Shown: positions 1 to 7,885, counted from the stretch's first letter. The stretch is 17,243 bases of DNA from CAYNYI01 sp964401455 (GCA_964401455.1 CAYNYI010000069.1:1-17243), one strand, 5' to 3'. Notes: a model not told the origin generated them from the sequence alone. Numbers and translations: made by a program.

Positions 1-715
1 GAATGCCGATAACCCTGAGAAATGATTTTTTAAAGGATGAGGCTTCCGCGCTACAACAGTCCAGCCCTACTTTAAAACCTTTTTCTTTTATCTTTTTCAA
101 AATTTTGACTCCGACCCCTTCTTCGCCGACGGCCGTATCAACCGCGCTGCAGACCCCGATTATAACAGATTTGAAATATTCGGGGATAATCCCCTGCTTA
201 ACCCGGGGAATATCGGAAACAGCACAACGCTCTTTTATTATAGCCGCCCTTTTGTCATCGACCTTTGTGTCCATCTCGGAAAGCCGCTCTGAAACCTCCC
301 GCATTGTATCCGGCAAAAGAGCTCCGCCTCCCTCAGAGGCTGAAGAAAGAAGTTTAATTCCGTTCCATTCTATCGGATTGTGGCTCGCAGTAACCATTAT
401 CCCCGCAGACGCATCAAGAAATCTGACCGCCCACTGAACAACAGGTGTTCCTGTACTGCCAAGGTTAACTATCCTGAAGTCTACACCCTTTTCAGAAGAA
501 ATATCCTGAAGGGCAGCAGAAATTCCCTTTAGGATTTTTTCTCCGGACTTCTTGGGGTCTTTCCCTATGACTATAAGATACTCACCGTCTGTAAGACTCT
601 GTAAAGATATATACCTCTCGAAAAAAGCAGCGGCAGTTTTATAACCCTCAACAGAATTCATAGGTCCGTCAACAAGGCCGCGTATTCCCGATAAGGATCT
701 GATAATTCCTCGCAT
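1..715 (-). CDS. alpha-D-phosphohexomutase (phosphoglucosamine/phosphomannomutase type), 3' end outside window
   Basis: Only the first 238 codons are present; the gene runs off the left edge with no stop. The protein starts MRGIIRSLSGIRGLVDG, matching the N-terminal SGIRG/GTDGIRG signature of this superfamily, and carries the active-site loop TASHNP at about residues 109-114 followed by NGIK. Ser111 would be the phosphoserine that shuttles phosphate between C1 and C6 of a hexose phosphate. The enzymes feed cell-wall, LPS or exopolysaccharide precursors in the cytoplasm. The start ATG is preceded by GGGAGGGGAG, a good ribosome site. It lies 19 bp downstream of the nrdG stop and may share the nrdDG transcript. 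The fragment cannot decide between GlmM, ManB and Pgm specificity, because the sugar-binding loop is outside the window. Confidence 0.88.
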   Translation of the reverse strand, partial: MRGIIRSLSGIRGLVDGPMNSVEGYKTAAAFFERYISLQSLTDGEYLIVIGKDPKKSGEKILKGISAALQDISSEKGVDFRIVNLGSTGTPVVQWAVRFLDASAGIMVTASHNPIEWNGIKLLSSASEGGGALLPDTMREVSERLSEMDTKVDDKRAAIIKERCAVSDIPRVKQGIIPEYFKSVIIGVCSAVDTAVGEEGVGVKILKKIKEKGFKVGLDCCSAEASSFKKSFLRVIGI

Positions 716-734
716 CTCCCCTCCCATCCTTATT

Positions 735-1409
735 TTATAAAAGTGCCAGGCCGGCATCACTTAATAAATTTTTCATGCTTTCAAATTCTTCAGGCGAAAC
801 AGGTTTTTTTTCTCTCATTTTTTTTCTGACACAATATGCGGGATTGAATTTCTGAAGGCGCACCGGAATAGACTCAGGAATGTCTTTAACTATTTTTTTC
901 AGTATTTCTTTATTTATGAATCCAGGGGCTGCGGTTATTCTGATTTCCGTGGGAGTTCCGGCCGAAGCCGAACTGTTCGCGGTCTCCAGCGCTTTTTCAT
1001 AAGCATCAGCCACAGATGTAATTCCGGTGTATTTATCTCTGTCGGTTTTTAAATCAACCGCGATGTAGTCCACATTGACACCAAGCACAGCAGCCGGAAT
1101 GGAGCCGTTCGTATCAAGCTTAACTTTGACTCCGGCATCGTTTTTAAGAAACGCGATAAAATCATACAGATCCGGCTGCATCGCAGGCTCCCCCCCGGTA
1201 ATTACCGCCGCTCCCACGAGCCCCTTTTTTTTCCTGAAAAAAGACAGTATCTCCTCTTTGCAAGGGCTCTTTACTTTTTTCCGAAGGCTCAGAAGATCCG
1301 GATTATGGCAGTATGAACACCGAAAATTGCAACCCTGAGTAAAAAAGACCGTACTCACTTCACCGGGAAAATCAACAAAGGAAACTTTTTCCCAGCCCGC
1401 TACATTCAC
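735..1409 (-). CDS. nrdG: anaerobic ribonucleoside-triphosphate reductase activating protein (radical SAM)
   Basis: This activase uses a 4Fe-4S cluster and S-adenosylmethionine to install the glycyl radical on NrdD. The cluster motif CNFRCSYC gives Cys27, Cys31 and Cys34, and TGGEP at residues 71-75 is the SAM-binding GGEP motif. At 224 residues it is the longer NrdG form, not the roughly 154-residue enterobacterial one. The start is GTG, and the nrdD stop TAG shares its last base with this GTG (TAGTG). The two genes are therefore translationally coupled, as expected for an enzyme and its dedicated activase. A radical-SAM pyruvate formate-lyase activase is the alternative, but the direct coupling to nrdD argues for NrdG. 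Confidence 0.95.
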   Translation of the reverse strand: MNVAGWEKVSFVDFPGEVSTVFFTQGCNFRCSYCHNPDLLSLRKKVKSPCKEEILSFFRKKKGLVGAAVITGGEPAMQPDLYDFIAFLKNDAGVKVKLDTNGSIPAAVLGVNVDYIAVDLKTDRDKYTGITSVADAYEKALETANSSASAGTPTEIRITAAPGFINKEILKKIVKDIPESIPVRLQKFNPAYCVRKKMREKKPVSPEEFESMKNLLSDAGLALL

Positions 1410-3799
1410 TATCCCACTTCCCGGCTTACTACTTCTTCTTCTTTCAGGTAACCTCCGCTCAGAAGAAACTCTTTAATATCATTGTAAGAAGAAGCCCTGT
1501 AAACTTCACGGCTGCCATTATTAAGAAGAACAATAGTGGGAGAACTCATTACGCCGTATTTCTCTGCCAGAATACGGCCTCCCTCTTCATGAAGATTACA
1601 GAAACTTCCTTCGAGATCCAATTCTTTTATTTTCTCTTTCTGAGGGCCACATGCATAACACTGGTCCGTATAAAAGAAAAGATATTTACACGGTTCAGGA
1701 TCAATCGAAATATTTACTTCCTGATATTCTGAAGAGTCAACCGGCGACTCCTTAAAATTAACGCGTTCCTTGTATTCCTGCTTTTTACCCTTGTTCCAGT
1801 TCTGAACAGGACGGTAATACCCCACAATCCTTGCATAGACTTCAGTTTCCTCGTTACACTGGGGGCACTGAAAGTTTTCTCCGGCCAGGTAACCGTGGTT
1901 TTTACATATAGAGTAAACGGGAGAAATTGTAAAATACGGAATCCTGTAATTATAGGCTATTTTCTTTATAAGAGAACTTGTCGTTTTAAAATCGGTTATT
2001 TCCTGGCCCAGCATCGCGTGAAAAACTGTCCCTCCGGTATATTTTGTCTGAATTTCACTTTGAATATCAAGAGCCTCAAAAACATCCTCTGTGTAGTCAA
2101 CCGGAAGCTGGGTTGAATTAGTATAATAAGGATCGGATGAGCCTGCCTGAACTATGGCGGGATAGCGTTTTTTATCTATCTTGGCGAGCCGATAGCTTGT
2201 TCCTTCAGCCGGCGTGGCCTCAAGGTTATAAAGATTCCCCGTTTCTTCCTGAAACTGGCTTATTTTCTCTCTCATAAAATCAAGCACTTTTCCTGTAAAT
2301 TTAACACACTCAGGGTCGGTAATATCTTTGCCGAAGAAATTCAGGCATGCTTCATTCATTCCCAAAAGGCCTATGGTAGAAAAATGATTATTCCAGTGCT
2401 TAAGATATCTTTTGGTGTAGGGATAGAGACCGCCGTCCATAAGCTTACTGATAATTTCTCTTTTTATCTCGAGCGAATCCTTTGCCAAAGACATCATGCG
2501 GGCAAGCTCCTCGAAAAAGTCTTCCTCCGTCTTGGCAAGGTATCCTATTCTCGGGAGATTTATGGTAACAACTCCTATTGAACCGGTGAACTCGTCAGAT
2601 CCAAATAGACCTCCGCCTCTGTTACGAAGCTCTCTTTTATCCAGCTGCAGTCTACAGCACATAGAACGAACATCTCCCGGATCAAGAGGACTGTTTACGA
2701 AATTCTGGAAATACGCCGTTCCGAATTTTCCGGTATTGCGGAAAAGGAGTTCGCAGTTCGGGTGTTCCCAGTCAAAATCATTTGTAATATTATATGTGGG
2801 TATGGGATAGGCAAAACCCCGTCCGTCTGAGTCGCCTTCGTTCATTATCTCAAGGAAGGCTTTATTAACCATGTCCATTTCCTTTTGACAGTCTCCGTAG
2901 GTAAAATCGAGCTGTTTTCCTCCGACTATAGCGGGCTTATCCTTAAGATCGGAGGGTACAACCCAGTCAAGAGTGATATTTGTAAAAGGAGCCTGAGAAC
3001 CCCAGCGCGAGGGAGTATTTATTCCGAAGATAAAAGACTGTATGCACTGTTTTACCTCTCTGTAAGAGAGGGCGTCAACTCTAACGAATGGAGCCAGGTA
3101 TGTGTCAAAACTGGAAAATGCCTGGGCTCCGGCCCATTCATTCTGCATTACTCCGAGAAAATTAACCATTTGCTGAGCAAGCGTATTCAGGTGCATTGCC
3201 GGCTTGGAGGATATCTTATTATCTACCCCGCCGAGACCTTCCGCAATAAGCTGCCTCAGAGACCAGCCCGCACAGTATCCGGAAAACATTGAGAGATCAT
3301 GTATATGAAAACACCCCTCTTTATGGGCATCGGCTATGTCTTTTGTATATATATTGTTGAGCCAGTAATTGGCGGTGATCGCACCGGAGTTATGAAGGAC
3401 AAGCCCGCCCAACGAGAAGTTTACATTCGAGTTTTCGTTAACACGCCAATCCTGCTGTTTTAAATAACCGTCCATTGTATTCTGTATGTCAAGAACCATC
3501 GATTTGGCGTCCCGCATCTTCTTGTGCTGCTCACGGTATAAGATAAACGCCTTGGCTACTTTAGCATGACCTTTTTCTATAAGAACTTTTTCCACCAGAT
3601 CCTGAATTTCCTCAACCGCGGGTATGGAGTTTTCATGAAACTTTCTCTGGACTTCCGCCTCAACCATATGAGAGAGCTTCATAGCGGTATGAAGATCATT
3701 CCCCCCCTGCGACTGCGCGGCCTTGAATATCGCATTAGTAATTTTGAAAATATCATACTTTACGATATGGCCGTTTCTTTTCCTGATTTGACTTATCAT
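1409..3799 (-). CDS. nrdD: class III anaerobic ribonucleoside-triphosphate reductase with fused C-terminal thioredoxin-like domain
   Basis: The enzyme makes deoxyribonucleotides without oxygen through a glycyl radical. Counting from an upstream ATG at 3832 (807 residues), the protein has an ATP-cone at about 13-105, conserved cysteines at 187 (GYCAGW) and 392/393 (MCCRLQ), a metal-binding tail with Cys643, Cys656 and Cys659, and RIVGYYRP with the likely radical Gly671. Residues about 716-796 form an extra thioredoxin/glutaredoxin-like domain with a CYAC active site (Cys725, Cys728) and a cis-Pro motif SPT (Pro765). This suggests that the enzyme carries its own disulfide reductant. I prefer the ATG at 3799, which starts MISQIRKRNG and has a GGGGGG ribosome site; the ATG at 3832 has no clear one. 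It is first gene of an nrdD-nrdG operon behind a promoter with NrdR-like boxes. Confidence 0.96.
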   Translation of the reverse strand: MISQIRKRNGHIVKYDIFKITNAIFKAAQSQGGNDLHTAMKLSHMVEAEVQRKFHENSIPAVEEIQDLVEKVLIEKGHAKVAKAFILYREQHKKMRDAKSMVLDIQNTMDGYLKQQDWRVNENSNVNFSLGGLVLHNSGAITANYWLNNIYTKDIADAHKEGCFHIHDLSMFSGYCAGWSLRQLIAEGLGGVDNKISSKPAMHLNTLAQQMVNFLGVMQNEWAGAQAFSSFDTYLAPFVRVDALSYREVKQCIQSFIFGINTPSRWGSQAPFTNITLDWVVPSDLKDKPAIVGGKQLDFTYGDCQKEMDMVNKAFLEIMNEGDSDGRGFAYPIPTYNITNDFDWEHPNCELLFRNTGKFGTAYFQNFVNSPLDPGDVRSMCCRLQLDKRELRNRGGGLFGSDEFTGSIGVVTINLPRIGYLAKTEEDFFEELARMMSLAKDSLEIKREIISKLMDGGLYPYTKRYLKHWNNHFSTIGLLGMNEACLNFFGKDITDPECVKFTGKVLDFMREKISQFQEETGNLYNLEATPAEGTSYRLAKIDKKRYPAIVQAGSSDPYYTNSTQLPVDYTEDVFEALDIQSEIQTKYTGGTVFHAMLGQEITDFKTTSSLIKKIAYNYRIPYFTISPVYSICKNHGYLAGENFQCPQCNEETEVYARIVGYYRPVQNWNKGKKQEYKERVNFKESPVDSSEYQEVNISIDPEPCKYLFFYTDQCYACGPQKEKIKELDLEGSFCNLHEEGGRILAEKYGVMSSPTIVLLNNGSREVYRASSYNDIKEFLLSGGYLKEEEVVSREVG

Positions 3800-3857
3800 G
3801 ATTTGGATAACCCCCCGGTATTTATTTAACATTAATTAACATCTAAGCCTAAACTGC

Positions 3858-3904
3858 TTGCAATATATAGTTGCTTCCTTAAAATAAAACACAATATGGT
3901 GGAG
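3858..3904. promoter_or_regulatory. tandem NrdR-box-like operators
   Basis: Box 1 (3858-3873, TTGCAATATATAGTTG) matches the known NrdR consensus acaCwAtATaTwGtgt at all core positions. Box 2 (3889-3904, ACACAATATGGTGGAG) matches the first nine positions and is poor in its second half. Equivalent bases are 31 bp apart, three helical turns, which is the usual spacing of paired NrdR boxes. NrdR represses ribonucleotide reductase genes when dATP is plentiful. No nrdR gene lies in the window, so the regulator is inferred. Confidence 0.65.
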
Positions 3905-3909
3905 GTCAA
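3881..3909 (-). promoter_or_regulatory. sigma70-like promoter of nrdDG
   Basis: On the minus strand TTGACC (3904-3909) and TATTTT (3881-3886) are separated by exactly 17 bp, matching -35 and -10 hexamers at 5/6 and 4/6. The start of transcription would fall near 3874, about 75 nt before the preferred nrdD start. Both NrdR-like boxes overlap this promoter region, one in the spacer and one around the start point, which fits a repressor that blocks RNA polymerase. Confidence 0.6.
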
Positions 3910-4167
3910 GTAAAAATTAAAAAAGATTATTTTTTTTCGAAATTTACTAAATTTGGACTATTTTTTTTCATAACAGAAGAAAAAAGCTAAACTTACGAAA
4001 AACATCTTGAATTTACCTAATGGTGGTTGGTTTAAAACAAGAAAAAATCTGAGGTAATAAGAGGGAGGTAAGAGATAAAGATAAATTTTTAAATAAAAAA
4101 GCAAAAGAAGCCGAAAAAGGGCATATACAATATGTTGTGCAATAAACTGAAGTGCTGCTTTATTCGG
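3910..4167. other. AT-rich intergenic stretch without recognisable gene
   Basis: This is the remainder of the roughly 370-bp gap between the FGE-like lipoprotein gene and nrdD, both on the minus strand. It is strongly AT-rich with runs of A and T. I see no open frame with a ribosome site and no convincing terminator. A weak near-repeat (AATTTACTAAATTTGG near 3942, AATTTACCTAATGG near 4011) is the only internal structure noticed. Confidence 0.5.
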
Positions 4168-5142
4168 TCAGCGGACGGTCCTTACCAGCCTGAAGCCAAT
4201 TGTATCGCCGGACGGAGTAAAAAGTAAGGGCAGAGAAGACATATGAGCGGTTTTAACTATTTCAGATGAGCTGCCCAGAATAGTCTTCAAAGTATCGCCT
4301 CCTATTAAAGAATCAGGCATGCCTGAATAGTCATAGGAATAATCCTCATCCAACGACAATCTGTAGAGCGAATTCGGCTCATACCAATCCCACGCCATCT
4401 CTGCGGTGATTGTTCCGAGGTCATAAATTCCGAGCCCGTTCTTGAATTCTTTTTCCGAACCGCATACCCTTCCGAAAATCTCTGCGGAATCCAGAACAGG
4501 CTTTTCACCTCCGGATGTTGAATATAAATTATTCCTTCCCCCCATAGCGGCGAGTTTCCATTCATCAACAGTAGGAAGCCTGAATCCCGGATTGGACAAA
4601 ACACAATAAAAGCTGTCAGAAGAAGCATCACGAAAATAACATTTTTCATATGAATAGAAATCGAGCGTGTCACTCCCGGGAGTTCTTCCCGTAAGCAAAG
4701 TGTCTTCGATATTGCAAGTCAACCAGTTGGCGTAGAGGAGCGCTTCTTTCCAGGAAACCATTACAGCGGGTTTTCCGGCAACCGATGTATCCGAAAGAGT
4801 GTCTATTCCGTTTGCGGCGAGCGAGTCTATATATGTACTGTCATAAAGAGCATACTGCCTTATAGTCACCGGAATCGTATCCATCCAAAAAGCCGAAACA
4901 GAAACAAAATGAGTATCGGAAGCAGTATCCCCGGATTCGGAAATTCTCTTGAAGGGCATGCTGAAATTTCCGGAACGGACATATCTCTGCGCATAGGACA
5001 GACGAGGATCTCTCTCTTCCGCAGTGTCAATAGGAGTTCCTTTTGAAACCGCAGGAGGCGCAGGGTCCTCTTCTTTAGCGCATCCGTTCCAAAGAATAAA
5101 AACAAGGACGACTGAAATTATGGTCTTTATGGCTTTTCTCAT
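4168..5142 (-). CDS. lipoprotein with FGE/SUMF1-like (C-type lectin fold) domain, probably non-catalytic
   Basis: A hydrophobic signal segment (residues 5-18) ends in LWNGC. Cys21 is the likely lipid-attachment site, although Trp at -3 and Asn at -2 make it an unusual lipobox. The mature part shows the sulfatase-modifying-factor pattern: FWMDTIPVTIRQY (85-97), PAVMVSWKEALLYANWL (125-141), GFRLPTVDEWKLAA (186-199), a degenerate GIYDLG..AEMAWDW segment, and the final GFRLVR. The pair of cysteines that formylglycine-generating enzymes need near the C-terminus is absent, so it is more likely a binding or surface protein. The segment between residues about 100 and 180 is enlarged compared with the compact family. 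No clear ribosome site precedes the ATG. The downstream neighbour on this strand is nrdD; co-transcription is unlikely because nrdD has its own promoter. Confidence 0.82.
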   Translation of the reverse strand: MRKAIKTIISVVLVFILWNGCAKEEDPAPPAVSKGTPIDTAEERDPRLSYAQRYVRSGNFSMPFKRISESGDTASDTHFVSVSAFWMDTIPVTIRQYALYDSTYIDSLAANGIDTLSDTSVAGKPAVMVSWKEALLYANWLTCNIEDTLLTGRTPGSDTLDFYSYEKCYFRDASSDSFYCVLSNPGFRLPTVDEWKLAAMGGRNNLYSTSGGEKPVLDSAEIFGRVCGSEKEFKNGLGIYDLGTITAEMAWDWYEPNSLYRLSLDEDYSYDYSGMPDSLIGGDTLKTILGSSSEIVKTAHMSSLPLLFTPSGDTIGFRLVRTVR

Positions 5143-5211
5143 TGGTGAATAAAGATAATACTATTACATTGCCGAAACAAAAGACATAAACAAAGACTAT
5201 TTTATACCGGC

Positions 5212-6510
5212 TCAGTCGGCAAGAACCGGTCTATTATTATTAAAAGCACCGTCTATGTCTCCGAGCGGGTTTCCGGAAGTAATGATGTTTTTTTCAGATT
5301 TATATATTTCTTTTACATAAGCGGGCTGAGCCATAACCGAGAAAAATGTCTCTCCGTTTATAAACTTAAGCCCGGAAACTTCTCTTTCGGTTATTCGACA
5401 TTCCACGGTTTCTCCGGAAAGAGAGGCAGCGTCAAATGCATCGGAACAAACAGCAAAGCCCATTACCGCTCCATATGTCGGAACATGATTATAAAAAGGC
5501 CTGACAAAACAAAAAACATTTTCCAAAGTACCGACTATCCTCCCGTGCATCTCGGGATAGTAGAAAGGATACTCTGTATGAAGAGCGAAAACACCGCCTT
5601 TTTTGAGCGCACCGGCGCATGAAGAATAAAATTCTTTCTCGTATAAAGCTCCGGCGGCCCCTGTCGGATCAGAAAGATCAAGAATTACGGCGTCAAAACT
5701 TTTTTCAAAATCTCCATCTTTTAAAAAAGAAAGACCATCTCCCGGTCTGACTTCCAGACGTTTATCATCAAACACATTTTTATGGACACCGGGAAGAAGT
5801 TCCCGTGAAAGATTAATTACATCTTCATCTATATCGACAAGAACACATTTTTTTACGCATTTGTGTTTAAGAACCTGGGCAGCCGTTCCACCGTCACCGC
5901 CACCGATTATCAGCACGGACGACGGAGAGGGATGAGCTAGAAGCGGTACATGCGCGATCGGTTCATGATAAAGGAATTCATCTTTTTCAGATGTTTGAAG
6001 ATAATTATCCAGTTTAAGAGTGCGGCCAAGAAACTGGTTCTCGAAGATTTCAAGCTTCTGATAAGGTGTTTTCTTTTCTTTAAGAATATTTTTTCTGTCA
6101 TAAAAAAATCCGAACCCCTCAGACAGATATTCTTTTTCAGTCATGTTCTGGGTGAAATCAATATTCTGCCTGACTTTTTCAGGTTTAAAAATACGGATAA
6201 GCTCTGAGGCACACTTAAGGGTCTTTGAAGAATTATCTCCGGAATAATTACAAACAGAAATATCTATCGCCATATATTTGCCGCATTCAGGCCAGGCGTG
6301 TGCATTAACATGAGATTCCGCAAGCAGGACAACGCCTGTTACTCCACCCTCTCCGAACCTGTGTCCGCAGGTCCGGACAACTTTGAGCCCCGAATTCACG
6401 ACAGCTTCTTCAAGAGCATGAATCAGTTTTCCTTCGTCGAAAAAATAGTGGTCGGGACATCCACAGCCTTCGAGGCCGAGGTGAATTTCTGTTGTGCTTG
6501 GTACATTCAT
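5212..6510 (-). CDS. bifunctional S-adenosylmethionine decarboxylase / spermidine synthase fusion
   Basis: Two polyamine enzymes are joined in one 432-residue chain. Residues 1-120 are a prokaryotic pyruvoyl-dependent AdoMet decarboxylase of the SpeH type: ESHVNAHAWPECG holds the autocleavage site Glu65-Ser66, with His71 and Cys87 matching the processing and catalytic residues of the family. Residues about 130-400 are an aminopropyltransferase: YHEPIAHVPL, the SAM-binding GGGDGGTAAQVL (203-214), the acidic VDID loop and DLSDPTGAAGALYEKEFY with Asp278 and Asp281 at the catalytic position. Processing would leave the synthase attached to the pyruvoyl alpha chain. The ATG follows AAGGTGGTG. An inverted GATAAA/TTTATC repeat lies about 60-80 bp upstream, between this gene and the divergent yqgE. 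The acceptor amine cannot be decided from sequence alone. Confidence 0.93.
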   Translation of the reverse strand: MNVPSTTEIHLGLEGCGCPDHYFFDEGKLIHALEEAVVNSGLKVVRTCGHRFGEGGVTGVVLLAESHVNAHAWPECGKYMAIDISVCNYSGDNSSKTLKCASELIRIFKPEKVRQNIDFTQNMTEKEYLSEGFGFFYDRKNILKEKKTPYQKLEIFENQFLGRTLKLDNYLQTSEKDEFLYHEPIAHVPLLAHPSPSSVLIIGGGDGGTAAQVLKHKCVKKCVLVDIDEDVINLSRELLPGVHKNVFDDKRLEVRPGDGLSFLKDGDFEKSFDAVILDLSDPTGAAGALYEKEFYSSCAGALKKGGVFALHTEYPFYYPEMHGRIVGTLENVFCFVRPFYNHVPTYGAVMGFAVCSDAFDAASLSGETVECRITEREVSGLKFINGETFFSVMAQPAYVKEIYKSEKNIITSGNPLGDIDGAFNNNRPVLAD

Positions 6511-6674
6511 TTCAACACCACCTTTTATAAAGAAGGCGCCAGGGCCTCAGTTCTAAAAATAAACCGGATAAAGATATACTTTTATCAGCGAAAATCCAAA
6601 AAAAAACATCCGTTCCGTTTTTTTTAATACTGTATAACACTACGCGCTCTGAATATATTAAATTTTACCTGTAT

Positions 6675-7259
6675 ATGAAAATAAAGAAATCAGAGCTCTC
6701 GAAAGGATCTTTGCTCCTGGCATCGCCAAGCCTTTCTGACCCTAATTTCCAACGATCTGTAATACTGATGGGCGATTATGGCCCGGAAGGCGCGTTCGGT
6801 TTTGTTCTTAACAAGCCTTCCGGAAAAAAGTTCGGGGAGCTTGAAACTAATAATATTGCAAATCCGGTTTTTAAGTCCAAAGCTGCCGGTATCCCCATTT
6901 TTAACGGCGGCCCCTGCGAGCCGGAATATCTTCAAGCCGTTCACTCTTTCGAGGGGATAAAAAACAGCCTTAAAATTTCCGAGGGGCTTTTTATCGGGGG
7001 TAACTTTTCAGAGATACTTTCTTCCGTTTCCGGGGCGACCGCTTCGGATCCTTTGAAGTTTTTTACGGGATATGCCGGATGGGGCCCCGGACAGCTGGAC
7101 AATGAGATTAAACAAAAATCCTGGTTTGTCCTCCCCCCTGAAAAAGGCCCTGTATTCAGACCATCAGGCAAAGAACTCTGGCGTGATGTTTTGAAAAGCC
7201 CGGGTGATCCCTACATGTCCTTTATAGCCGACATGCCTGAAGACCCCGGAATGAACTGA
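6675..7259 (+). CDS. YqgE/AlgH family (UPF0301) protein
   Basis: At 194 residues it has the normal family length. Diagnostic blocks are all present: SLSDPNFQRSVILM near the N-terminus, GAFGFVLNKPSG (39-50), FNGGPCEPEYLQAVHS, ISEGLFIGG, FFTGYAGWGPGQLDNEI and the closing SFIADMPEDPGMN. No signal peptide is seen, so it should be cytosolic. The molecular function of this widespread family is not established; the name AlgH comes from a link to alginate regulation in Pseudomonas. No Shine-Dalgarno sequence precedes the ATG, in contrast to several neighbours, so initiation may be leaderless or weak. It is divergent from the polyamine gene, and it converges on the NiSOD gene with only 10 bp between their stop codons. 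Confidence 0.94.
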   Translation: MKIKKSELSKGSLLLASPSLSDPNFQRSVILMGDYGPEGAFGFVLNKPSGKKFGELETNNIANPVFKSKAAGIPIFNGGPCEPEYLQAVHSFEGIKNSLKISEGLFIGGNFSEILSSVSGATASDPLKFFTGYAGWGPGQLDNEIKQKSWFVLPPEKGPVFRPSGKELWRDVLKSPGDPYMSFIADMPEDPGMN

Positions 7260-7269
7260 GCATTAGCGT

Positions 7270-7722
7270 TCAATGACTATGGAAATATATTTTTTCCAGC
7301 GTTTCGGTATACTTTCTTAACTTTTCTATATTCATTTTATCTGTGCTTTGCTTTGCCTTCATAGCATAATACATAATTTTATGCGACACAGTCAGAAGTT
7401 CCGAGCAACGGCTTTTTTTCTCTTCACCGTCTTTACACGGCTTTATTCTCTGCGCCATAAAGTATTGCGCGATTATATTCATTATCTTGTCGGCATGTTC
7501 GTCCCTGTTAACGGTCCACCTTATAAGCTGATTGTAATTTACGTCTTTTTCTTTCCCCAGTTCCTCTATCTTTCTCATTGATTTTTCAACAGTCCGTATA
7601 TGCTCTTTAATTAATTCTATTCTCAGGCTATCGTCATAAATACCGCAGGGAACCTGGCAATGGGCATGAGATTCCGGAATAAAGATAAAAAGAATTAAAA
7701 GTAATAATAACGTCCTGGTCAT
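7270..7722 (-). CDS. sodN: nickel superoxide dismutase with N-terminal signal peptide
   Basis: NiSOD disproportionates superoxide with a nickel ion held by the first residues of the mature protein (His1, Cys2, Cys6). Here HCQVPCGIYD at residues 21-30 is the full nickel-hook signature HCxxPCxxY. It is preceded by MTRTLLLLLILFIFIPESHA, a classic signal peptide with Ser-His-Ala before the cut. Cleavage by signal peptidase I would make His21 the free N-terminus that nickel binding needs and send the enzyme out of the cytoplasm. The rest follows the four-helix family pattern, including WTVNRDEHADKIMNIIAQYF. The mature chain would be 130 residues, slightly longer than the roughly 117 of the Streptomyces enzyme. 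AAAGGAG lies 7 bases before the ATG. No sodX-like processing protease is present nearby. Confidence 0.93.
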   Translation of the reverse strand: MTRTLLLLLILFIFIPESHAHCQVPCGIYDDSLRIELIKEHIRTVEKSMRKIEELGKEKDVNYNQLIRWTVNRDEHADKIMNIIAQYFMAQRIKPCKDGEEKKSRCSELLTVSHKIMYYAMKAKQSTDKMNIEKLRKYTETLEKIYFHSH

Positions 7723-7885
7723 TTCCTGCTCCTTTTTTATGTTTTCAATCTTACTGTAATCAACACTAAAATTTGTGCAATATCCGGACCCGGATTATTT
7801 TCACTTTTTATGGACTAAATAATGCTTATTGAAAAAGCATTTTATGGATATGAGAATGATTTTTATTTTTAATAATCTCCACATA

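Noticed and set aside
3..437. 144-codon plus-strand frame at the left edge
   Set aside because: It is antisense to the phosphohexomutase, whose TASHNP motif and ribosome site are on the minus strand.
4305..4673. 122-codon minus-strand frame inside the FGE-like lipoprotein gene
   Set aside because: It is fully contained in a better-supported gene on the same strand in another frame, and has no motif of its own.
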